NCBI GenBank assembly: GCA_947371645.1
Contig: CANBQJ010000099.1
Coordinates: forward strand, 1 to 12,990
Length of the DNA stretch: 12,990 nucleotides
Direction: 5' to 3'
DNA from: Burkholderiales bacterium
Lineage (GTDB): Bacteria; Pseudomonadota; Gammaproteobacteria; Burkholderiales; Burkholderiaceae
Every line of letters starts with the position of its first letter. Position 1 is the first letter of the stretch. Below the pieces are notes generated by a model. The model had not been told where the DNA came from. It saw only the letters and a list, made by a program, of their open reading frames with translations, and ran no database searches. Shown here piece by piece: positions 1 through 5,882 of this stretch. The position numbers and the translations under genes were made by a program.

Positions 1-2
1 TC

Positions 3-419
3 CTGGCCCTGGTGGTGGTGTCGGCACTGGCCAGCCTGGGCGCCATCGTGGCGGAGCTGGCCGTGGCCAAGGGCCATGAAGGCGTCGACAAGCTGGCCCA
101 CGTCGGCCTGGCCGTGCTCACGCTCATGGCGTCCTGGGCTTTCGCGCAGATGAGCTTTGCCTTGCACTATGCCCATGACTATTACCTGGCGCGCAGCCTG
201 GGCCAGCCGGGCGGCCTCACCTTCCCCGACACCGAAGAGCCTGACTACATCGACTTCCTCTACTTTTCGGCGGTGATCGGCACGTCGGGGCAGACCGCAG
301 ACGTGTCTTTCAGCAGCCCGCACATGCGCCGCATCGGGCTCTTGCACTGCGTGCTGGCCTTCGTGTTCAACACCAGCTTCATCGGCCTGATGATCAACGT
401 GGGGTCGAGCTTGCTGTGA
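3..419 (+). CDS. DUF1345 family membrane protein (C-terminal part, 5' truncated)
   Basis: The reading frame is open from the window edge, so the true start lies to the left and only the last 138 residues are visible. The sequence matches what I recall of DUF1345, a family of small multi-pass inner-membrane proteins of unknown function. It shows a hydrophobic segment, then an FALHYAHDYY motif that is typical of the family. This is followed by a short soluble loop with PDYIDFLYFS and IGTSGQTADV, and a final hydrophobic helix (LHCVLAFVFNTSFIGLMINV) just before the stop. About three membrane segments are visible, against roughly five to six expected for the whole protein. The stop codon overlaps the 3' end of the convergent DUF2779-type gene by 26 nt. 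A hairpin begins 3 nt after the stop. The family call is fairly secure; no biochemical role can be given. Confidence 0.85.
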   Translation: MALVVVSALASLGAIVAELAVAKGHEGVDKLAHVGLAVLTLMASWAFAQMSFALHYAHDYYLARSLGQPGGLTFPDTEEPDYIDFLYFSAVIGTSGQTADVSFSSPHMRRIGLLHCVLAFVFNTSFIGLMINVGSSLL

Positions 420-1962
420 GGGCGGCATCCTGGGTCAGCAGGCTCAGGATGCGCCGCAAGGCCTTCAGCTCCAGCAGGCCATGGGCCCGCAGCGCCTCAC
501 GGATGGCGTGCACCTCGGACTGCGGCAGGCGGTCTTGCATGCTGTGGGCATAGGCCTGAGCCGGCGTCGCGTGCTCGGCGCTGAAACGGCCGATCTGCAA
601 CTCAGGCGCCATGGCCTGGCACACCGACTTGAAGGACCACGAGCCGCGCATCGCCGGGTGGTAGCAGTGCGCCCGCATCAGCTGAAAGAGGTCGACGATG
701 CGGGGCTGCAGCGCTTCCAGGCGCGGGGCCAGATCGGGCGCGTGGCGGGCCAGTTCGCGCAGGCGGTTGCGCTCGAAGCCGGCGTTGTAGGCGATCACGG
801 TGCCCTGCTCGCCCAGGGCTTGCAGCAGGGACACGGCAAAGTCACGGCGCGGGTCGTTGCTGCCATGGGCCAGGAAGTGGTGGTGCGGCGGCTCCGTGCC
901 CAGCGCATCGGGGCCGTCGACCACATCACAGGCCCAGTGGAAAGGCACCATCTGGTAGGGGCGCGTGCCCGCCCAGATGGGCAGGGCGTGGCCAATGGTG
1001 TCCAGGCGAAGCAGGTGCCAGGGGCGTGGCAGCTGGCTCACCAGCGCGGCAACTTCCGGCTCGACCACGGCCTGCTGGGTGCGGATGGCCCGCCAGGCCC
1101 GGCGGCGGCGTGCATCGGGCAGCAGGTCTTCGGGCACGGTGTCCAGTCGGCGGTGGCCCAGGGCACGCAGCACATCGGCCAGTTCTCGGCCCATCACCTC
1201 GAGCGCGTCCACGGCCAGGCCCTTGTGGGCGCGGTGGCGCAGGCCGCAGTGGTCCAGGTGGGGGCAGGGGGCGTCGTCTTCGCTGCTGTCCAGACAGGGC
1301 GGGGCGTCAGGCAGGGCCGGTTCGGGGCCACGGTGGTTCTGCCGCATGGCCACCATCCACGTGGGCACCTGGCGCGTGCCCAGGATGGGGCTCACGTCCA
1401 CCTCGCGGAACACGCCGGCCAGGCAGCCGTGACCGGGGTAGATGAAGTCCTGCTCGATGAGCATCAGCACCATGCCCTGGATGCGCACGCCGGCGCGCGC
1501 GGCCACGTGGGTCCACCAGGCGATCAGGTCGACGTCATCGTCGTCGCCCGCCGTGGCCAGGCGCAGGCGGCCCACCCGCAGGCCGCGCTCGCCCGGGCTG
1601 AGCACGTCGATGCGGGCGCGGGCGCCATCGTTGCTGGCCACGCAGGCACCGAAGATGGCCCGGTCTTCTCCTTCTTGCAGGAAGCCTGAGGCCAGCCAGG
1701 TCTGGGTCTGCATGATGGCGTTGCGCCAATCTGCTTCCGTGCGCGGTGGGGGCAGGTAGCGGGCCATGGGCCAGGTGGCGCGCAAGGCGGCCAGCGTGCC
1801 GGCATGGTCGATGGCCGCGTCGGCGATGTCAGGGGTTTCGGTGTCGCGGCTCAGCCAATGGCGGCGCGGGCAGTGACGCCAGGTGAGCAGGCCTTCGGCC
1901 GTGAGGAGGGCAGGGGTGGACATGGGGCGGTGCAGGCGTCGGGGTTCCGACAAACGCGACAT
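394..1962 (-). CDS. DUF2779 domain protein: Cas4-like N-terminus plus RNase H-fold exonuclease-like C-terminus
   Basis: This 522-residue protein has the layout of the DUF2779 family. The N-terminus (about 20-40) carries LTAEGLLTWRHCPRRHWL, like the opening of Cas4/PD-(D/E)XK nucleases. Cysteines C31, C223, C233 and C239 (CPHLDHC) could hold an iron-sulfur cluster. The C-terminal part has the family signatures TRPYQMVPFHW (333-343), VIAYNAGFERNRL (389-401), RIVDLFQL (421-428) and GSWSFKSV (440-447). These resemble a DEDD exonuclease fold. Key positions look changed: D321 is followed by T-I instead of the usual F-E, and the ExK expected after D119 reads GRLRL. It may therefore be catalytically weak or inactive. 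The start at 1962 has AGGGGG a few bases upstream. An in-frame ATG at 1923 also fits the family start but has no clear ribosome site. The gene is divergent from the GST gene across 78 nt. No function has been demonstrated for this family as far as I know. Confidence 0.82.
   Translation of the reverse strand: MSRLSEPRRLHRPMSTPALLTAEGLLTWRHCPRRHWLSRDTETPDIADAAIDHAGTLAALRATWPMARYLPPPRTEADWRNAIMQTQTWLASGFLQEGEDRAIFGACVASNDGARARIDVLSPGERGLRVGRLRLATAGDDDDVDLIAWWTHVAARAGVRIQGMVLMLIEQDFIYPGHGCLAGVFREVDVSPILGTRQVPTWMVAMRQNHRGPEPALPDAPPCLDSSEDDAPCPHLDHCGLRHRAHKGLAVDALEVMGRELADVLRALGHRRLDTVPEDLLPDARRRRAWRAIRTQQAVVEPEVAALVSQLPRPWHLLRLDTIGHALPIWAGTRPYQMVPFHWACDVVDGPDALGTEPPHHHFLAHGSNDPRRDFAVSLLQALGEQGTVIAYNAGFERNRLRELARHAPDLAPRLEALQPRIVDLFQLMRAHCYHPAMRGSWSFKSVCQAMAPELQIGRFSAEHATPAQAYAHSMQDRLPQSEVHAIREALRAHGLLELKALRRILSLLTQDAALTASSTPR
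422..457 (+). terminator. Strong inverted repeat just after the DUF1345 stop; possible terminator
   Basis: GCGGCATCCTG (422-432) can pair with CAGGAT (445-450) and GCCGC (453-457), giving 11 base pairs with a 2-nt bulge and a 12-nt loop. It starts 3 nt after the plus-strand stop codon. It also lies inside the 3' coding end of the convergent DUF2779 gene. No T-run follows on either strand, so it is not a classical rho-independent terminator. It may stop transcription weakly, protect a 3' end, or be a by-product of GC-rich coding sequence. Confidence 0.3.
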
Positions 1963-2040
1963 GGCCCCCTGGCTTCACCGTCGAGAAGGGGGCTGGTCTG
2001 CCCTGAGCCATGCAAGTGGCGAGCCTGTCACGGGAATTGC
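1963..2040. promoter_or_regulatory. 78-nt divergent intergenic region
   Basis: This gap separates the start of the minus-strand DUF2779 gene from the plus-strand GST gene, so it should hold promoters for both. I could not recognise a convincing -35/-10 pair in either direction. The only visible signals are a CCAGGGGG run just before the DUF2779 start (minus strand) and a GGGA 5 nt before the 2041 ATG (plus strand). Promoter elements are assumed from the layout, not seen. Confidence 0.35.
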
Positions 2041-2697
2041 ATGGGCAAGCGCATGCCAATGCATTTCTACATGACGCCGGGCTCGTGTTCGACCGGCATC
2101 CACATCCTGCTCGAAGAGCTGGAACTGCCTTTTCAAGTGACCGTGCTGAACCTGCCCGCAGGCCAGCACCGCGAGCCGGCCTACCTGGCGGTCAACCCCA
2201 AGGGCAGCATCCCGGCACTGGTCTTGAACGATGGCCAGGTGCTCACCGAGTTCCAGGCCATTGCCTACTGGCTGGCCCGCGCGCACCCGCGGCGTCAGCT
2301 GTTGAGCGACGACCCTGTGCTGGCCGCACGCAGCATCGCGCTGATGGACCACGTGGTGGGCACCGTGCACGGCGCGGGCTACACGCGCATCTTCACCACC
2401 GATACCTACCTGCCCCCAGGGCTGGACGACGCCGCCAAGGCGCCATGGACCGAGGCCATCCAGGCCCGTGGCCGCGAGATCGTGGCGCAGGGCTTTGCCA
2501 TCATCGAAAGTGGTTTGCAGCCTGGCCAATGGGCCGTGGGTGACCGCTTTGGCATCGCCGATGCCGCCTTCTTCTATGTGGCCTTCTGGGCAGACAAGCT
2601 GAGCCTGCCGCTGCCCCCGCTGTGCCTCGCGCTCTACCAGCGCCTGCGCGCGCGGCCGGTGGTGGTTCAGGTGCTGGCCGAAGAAGGCTACCGCTGA
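2041..2697 (+). CDS. Glutathione S-transferase family protein
   Basis: A cytosolic GST of 218 residues, expected to bind glutathione and conjugate or reduce small electrophiles; its substrate is unknown. The thioredoxin-like N-terminal domain contains FYMTPGSCSTGIHILLEEL (residues 9-27). The catalytic-type cysteine is C16 here, or C10 if translation starts at the ATG at 2059, which is the usual beta-class numbering. The cis-proline motif SIPAL is at 56-60 and LTEFQAI at 68-74. There the residue after E70 is Phe rather than the Ser often found in the glutathione site. The helical C-terminal domain has the N-capping-type motif GDRFGIADA (167-175). I chose the ATG at 2041 because GGGA lies 5 nt upstream; 2053 and 2059 are alternatives, and homologues favour 2059. 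The frame is open further upstream to 1804, but that stretch is antisense to the neighbouring gene and does not look like GST. It is probably co-transcribed with the gene that follows. Confidence 0.9.
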   Translation: MGKRMPMHFYMTPGSCSTGIHILLEELELPFQVTVLNLPAGQHREPAYLAVNPKGSIPALVLNDGQVLTEFQAIAYWLARAHPRRQLLSDDPVLAARSIALMDHVVGTVHGAGYTRIFTTDTYLPPGLDDAAKAPWTEAIQARGREIVAQGFAIIESGLQPGQWAVGDRFGIADAAFFYVAFWADKLSLPLPPLCLALYQRLRARPVVVQVLAEEGYR

Positions 2698-2721
2698 CGT
2701 TTTCAAGAGGAGGGCCGCACC

Positions 2722-3144
2722 ATGGCCAGAAAGCTCGTGTTGTGCCTGCAGGCCAATCAGGCACCTGATCTGCGCCGTCTGCAGGCCCACATCCAATCCT
2801 TGGGTTTCAAGCTGACGGTGGACGAGGCCTACGCGCCCTTCGCTTCAGACGGCTACCTGCCATGCACGGTGGAAGGCGAGGACTCGGGCGTGGACTTGCG
2901 CTGGGCGCGGGACGCCGCCCTGCCTGAAGCGGCGCAGGCGCTTGAAGCCCAACGGGGTGACCGCAAGGACCTGGCCCGGTTGAGCTGGGCCGGCGACCCG
3001 CGCGAAGAGATCAGCGCGCTGGTGATGGCGGCGGCCATGGCACAACTGGCTGAAGCGCTGCTGGTCGACCCCGACAAGGGCCTGGTGCTCGCACCAGAGG
3101 CCCTGTTGAAGAAGGCCAAGGTCCTGGTCGCCGACAGCTTCTGA
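2722..3144 (+). CDS. Conserved hypothetical protein, 140 residues
   Basis: I do not recognise a named family. The start is well supported: GAGGAGGG (2707-2714) is an almost perfect Shine-Dalgarno sequence 7 nt before the ATG. The protein appears soluble, with no signal peptide or membrane segment. Its first half holds LRRLQAHIQSLGFKLTVDE followed by DGYLPCTVEGEDSGVDLRW. That turn-rich motif (GYLP...GEDSG) resembles small uncharacterised proteins of proteobacterial genomes, possibly of the immunity-protein-like or SMI1-like size class, though I cannot assign it. The second half is helical with a long alanine-rich helix (EISALVMAAAMAQLAEALL) and a lysine-containing tail. It sits 24 nt after the GST gene on the same strand, so the two are likely one transcript, ending at the hairpin that overlaps this gene's stop codon. 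Confidence 0.75.
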   Translation: MARKLVLCLQANQAPDLRRLQAHIQSLGFKLTVDEAYAPFASDGYLPCTVEGEDSGVDLRWARDAALPEAAQALEAQRGDRKDLARLSWAGDPREEISALVMAAAMAQLAEALLVDPDKGLVLAPEALLKKAKVLVADSF

Positions 3145-3155
3145 CGCTGTTCGGC
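3130..3155. terminator. Bulged hairpin between convergent genes; possible bidirectional terminator
   Basis: GCCGACAGC (3130-3138) pairs with GCTGTTCGGC (3146-3155), giving 9 base pairs with one bulged T and a 7-nt loop. The stop codon of the plus-strand hypothetical gene is partly in the loop, and the stop codon of the minus-strand LLM gene begins 2 nt after the stem. The plus-strand sequence after the stem is moderately T-rich (TTCAGTCTTCGTCC), while the minus strand lacks a T-run. The placement between two converging 3' ends with a 12-nt gap is the main argument for a shared terminator. Confidence 0.55.
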
Positions 3156-3156
3156 T

Positions 3157-4137
3157 TCAGTCTTCGTCCAGCATGGGCCGGATCTGGTCGACGAAGTCGG
3201 CCAGGATGTGCTTGTGTGTGTCGAACTGGCCGCTGGTGGGCACGATGGCGATGCGCGTGGCACCGAAGGTGTCGGCCATGGCCTTGAACTGCGCCGCCAC
3301 CTCGGTGTGTTGGCCCACCAGCGAGGCGGCCATCATGGCCTCGGGGTCACGGGCCATGGAGCGTTGCGGGTCACCGCCCCAGCCTCCTGTGGCCGCATGC
3401 TGGGCGAACTGTTCGAAGTAGCTTTGCGCCGTGGCCACGGCTTCTTCCCGCGTGCCTGCCGTGCTGGCAAAGCGGGCCAGGGTCAGCTGCGGCGCGGTGC
3501 CATTGCTGGCGTGCATGTAGGTGTCCACGGCGCGGCGCACGCGGTCGCGCGTGTGGGTGGCGGCGGCCACCAGGCCCCAGCCTTCACGGCCGGCGCGTTG
3601 CAGGCCGGCCTCGTCGTCGGCGGCCAGCCACACGGGGACCTGTTCTTGTGCCGGCCGCACCGACAGGCTCAGGCCCGCATCGGCATCGCGGCCGCGGGGG
3701 GGCTGGCCGGCCAGGAGGGCCAGCACCTGGTCCATGTGGTCATGCAGTTTGGTGCGGGCTGAAGCGCGGTCCAGCCCGAAGGCGGTGAGGGTCTTGCTCA
3801 AGGCGCCACCACTGGCCACGCCCAGCTGAAAGCGCCCTTTGGACATCAGGTCCAGTGTGGCGATGTGCGTGGCCAGCAGCAGCGGGTCATGCAGGCCAGG
3901 CATCAACATCAGCGAGCCCACACGCGACTTGTTGGTCACGGCGGCCAGCTGGCCCAGCAAGGCCAGGGCACCGCCTTGCGGCCATTGCCCATCGAAGTGG
4001 TGCTCGGCCAGCCAGATGTCGTCGTAGCCCATGCGCTCGGCTTCGCGCACCAGCACGAACTGGCGGATGATCGCCCGGCCGGCTTCGTTGGACGGGTTCT
4101 CGCTGAGGCAGAGGTAGCCAAGCTTGGGGGCGGTCAT
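3157..4137 (-). CDS. LLM class flavin-dependent oxidoreductase (luciferase-like)
   Basis: A 326-residue member of the bacterial luciferase-like monooxygenase family. Such enzymes use reduced FMN, or sometimes F420, to oxidise small organic substrates on a TIM-barrel scaffold. Visible motifs are YDDIWLAEHHF (38-48), RVGSLMLMPGLHDPLLLA (72-89), and GRFQLGVASGG (101-111), which is typical of the flavin-binding part of the barrel. VPVWLAADD (167-175) and SLVGQHTEVAAQF (272-284) follow. The length is slightly short for the family but the ends look complete. The ATG overlaps the stop of the upstream AAA+ gene as ATGA, with GGA 6 nt before it, which indicates translational coupling. It is the last gene of the oxidase-ATPase-LLM operon and ends at the convergent hairpin. 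The substrate cannot be deduced. The family call is secure; the partner roles are inference. Confidence 0.92.
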   Translation of the reverse strand: MTAPKLGYLCLSENPSNEAGRAIIRQFVLVREAERMGYDDIWLAEHHFDGQWPQGGALALLGQLAAVTNKSRVGSLMLMPGLHDPLLLATHIATLDLMSKGRFQLGVASGGALSKTLTAFGLDRASARTKLHDHMDQVLALLAGQPPRGRDADAGLSLSVRPAQEQVPVWLAADDEAGLQRAGREGWGLVAAATHTRDRVRRAVDTYMHASNGTAPQLTLARFASTAGTREEAVATAQSYFEQFAQHAATGGWGGDPQRSMARDPEAMMAASLVGQHTEVAAQFKAMADTFGATRIAIVPTSGQFDTHKHILADFVDQIRPMLDED

Positions 4138-5882
4138 GCAGGTTCCAGTTCGGCAGTGGGGATGAGTTCAACCGGGTCGAGCGCGCGGAACATGGCGCAG
4201 CGGGCGAAGACGGGCAAGGTGGGCTGCAGGCCCTTGTGCTGGCAGAACTTGGCCACCAGCTTGCTCAGGCCCTTGATGTCGCGGCCACTGGCCTGCGGGT
4301 AAAGCAGGGCCAGCTGGGTCACCAGCTCATCGCTGAGCTTCAAGCCAAACTGTTCGCGCATCACGCGCCAGATGCGCTCGCGTGCGGCCTGGTCCGGGGC
4401 GTGGTAGCGGATCAGCGCGATGCAGCGCGACACGATGGCCTCGTCGATGTCGTCGATGCGGTTGGTGGTCAAAAACAGCAGGCCGTCGAAGTACTCCAGC
4501 ACACGCAGGAACACGCCCACCACGGCGTTGGCCGTCATGTCGTCGCTGCGGGCGCGGATGTAGACGTCGGCCTCGTCGATCAGCATCACCGCACCCCAGC
4601 GTTGCGCGCGGGTCAGCGCTTCCTTCAGCGACGACTCCATGGCCGCCACGCTCAGGCCCAGCTGGCCCGAGTGCACACGGTAGAGCGGCCGTCCGGTCAC
4701 CTCGGCATAGACCTCGGCGGTGAGCGTCTTGCCCACGCCAGGAGGGCCTGCGCACAGCACGGTGGTGCCGCCGCCCTTGCCGGCCACCACGTCGTCTTGC
4801 AGGACGTCCATCTCGGCGGTGAGGATGTCGATCAGCTCGGTCTGCTCAGAAGGCAGCACCAGCTTGTGCTTGAGGCCCGGGTCGTAGACATACGGCGCGA
4901 TGTCGTCGGCGTGCACCCACAAATGCTGGTGCAGCTCCAGGTGGAAGAGGAAGAGGTAGGCGTGCACGGGCAAGGCCTTGAACAGGCCCTTGGGCATGGC
5001 CGCATCCAGTGCTTTGCACTGCTCTTCGAAGTCGTAGTCGCTGCTCTTGGACGCGCGGCGCAGGTAGGGCGCCAGGATGTCGCCCGGCGACTCCAGGCCC
5101 ACGCCGCGTGGCGGCAGCACGCCCTCGTCGTTCACCAGGCGGGCGGCGGCGCCACTGGTGCTGAGCACCACCTGGTCCTTGCGCGACCAGTCCACATCGC
5201 GGTGGGTGGCGGTGGGGTCTTCGGCAAGGAAGCCCATGCCCAGACCGGCGAACTGGTGGCCTTCCTGGCTGCGCCAGTTGAAGTAGCGCTCGACAGACGC
5301 ATCGTAGGCCGCCAGCAGCTCGGGCGTTTCGCGCAGGAAGCCTTTGGCCGCCAGCAGCTCGGCGATGTTGGGGCTGTGCTGCAGGTCGCCTTCGGTGATG
5401 CGCAGGGTGTGCGAGACCAGGTTGGCGCGCGCATGGGCCTTGAGCTCCACCATGACCTTGCCCAACTCTTCAGATGAGCCCGGCACGTAGTCGATGCGGG
5501 TGGGCACCCAGGCCAGCGGCTTGCCGTCGGAGTTGGCGGCAAACAGCCAGCCGCGCGGCGTGAACTGGCTGCTGTCCATCAAGAGGCGGACCAGCTCCGG
5601 CAACACGGCCTCCAGGCCATTGGCCAGGGTCAGGCGTGGGGTGTCGCATCGGCGGGCGGCCACCAGGCCACGCAGCTGAGCGGCGCGGCCAGCCAGGGCG
5701 GCACCGGCCTGCTCGTAAAGCTCGGCCAGGAAGGTGAGCGCTTCCACGGGCAGGGCGTGAGAGCCCAGGGCCACGCGGTGGCCAAAGCGCAATTGCGACT
5801 GCAGCTGCGTGTGCAGGTCTTCCAGCTGGGGGAAATGCTCGGCCAGGGCCAGGACGTCGGGGCGGTCCAGGTGCAGCTTCAT
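4134..5882 (-). CDS. AAA+ family ATPase with a long uncharacterised N-terminal region
   Basis: A 582-residue ATPase whose AAA+ module is at the C-terminal end (about 340-570). Walker A is GPPGVGKT (379-386) and Walker B is AVMLIDEAD (431-439). Sensor 1 is TTNR (472-475), a probable arginine finger is R486 in EAIVSRC, and sensor 2 is SGRDI (532-536). All key ATPase residues are present, so it should hydrolyse ATP, probably as a ring remodelling a partner protein. The first 340 residues have no motif I can name. They contain helical stretches and a segment (GWLFAANSDGKPLAWVPTRID, 111-131) that may be a substrate-recognition fold. No membrane segment is evident. The ATG overlaps the stop of the upstream oxidase gene as ATGA and has AGGTGG (5890-5895) 7 nt before it. 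Its own stop overlaps the LLM start the same way. It resembles proteobacterial AAA ATPases of unknown role more than MoxR or FtsH. The target could be one of the operon's flavoenzymes, which is inference. Confidence 0.9.
   Translation of the reverse strand: MKLHLDRPDVLALAEHFPQLEDLHTQLQSQLRFGHRVALGSHALPVEALTFLAELYEQAGAALAGRAAQLRGLVAARRCDTPRLTLANGLEAVLPELVRLLMDSSQFTPRGWLFAANSDGKPLAWVPTRIDYVPGSSEELGKVMVELKAHARANLVSHTLRITEGDLQHSPNIAELLAAKGFLRETPELLAAYDASVERYFNWRSQEGHQFAGLGMGFLAEDPTATHRDVDWSRKDQVVLSTSGAAARLVNDEGVLPPRGVGLESPGDILAPYLRRASKSSDYDFEEQCKALDAAMPKGLFKALPVHAYLFLFHLELHQHLWVHADDIAPYVYDPGLKHKLVLPSEQTELIDILTAEMDVLQDDVVAGKGGGTTVLCAGPPGVGKTLTAEVYAEVTGRPLYRVHSGQLGLSVAAMESSLKEALTRAQRWGAVMLIDEADVYIRARSDDMTANAVVGVFLRVLEYFDGLLFLTTNRIDDIDEAIVSRCIALIRYHAPDQAARERIWRVMREQFGLKLSDELVTQLALLYPQASGRDIKGLSKLVAKFCQHKGLQPTLPVFARCAMFRALDPVELIPTAELEPA

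Noticed and set aside
481..1689. A 402-codon plus-strand frame opposite the DUF2779 gene
   Set aside because: This is the same codon-register shadow effect. The sense strand has clear family motifs and the shadow has none.
1804..2040. A longer GST with a 79-residue N-terminal extension
   Set aside because: The frame is open upstream, but the extension runs antisense through the DUF2779 start, has no GST-like sequence, and would displace the active-site cysteine from its normal place near residue 10-16.
1975..2796. A 273-codon minus-strand frame opposite the GST gene
   Set aside because: It is a shadow frame in a compositionally biased translation. The GST on the plus strand is unmistakable.
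4236..5477. A 413-codon plus-strand frame opposite the AAA+ gene
   Set aside because: It shares codon register with the antisense ATPase gene, whose Walker, sensor and arginine-finger motifs are intact. The reverse translation shows no recognisable fold.
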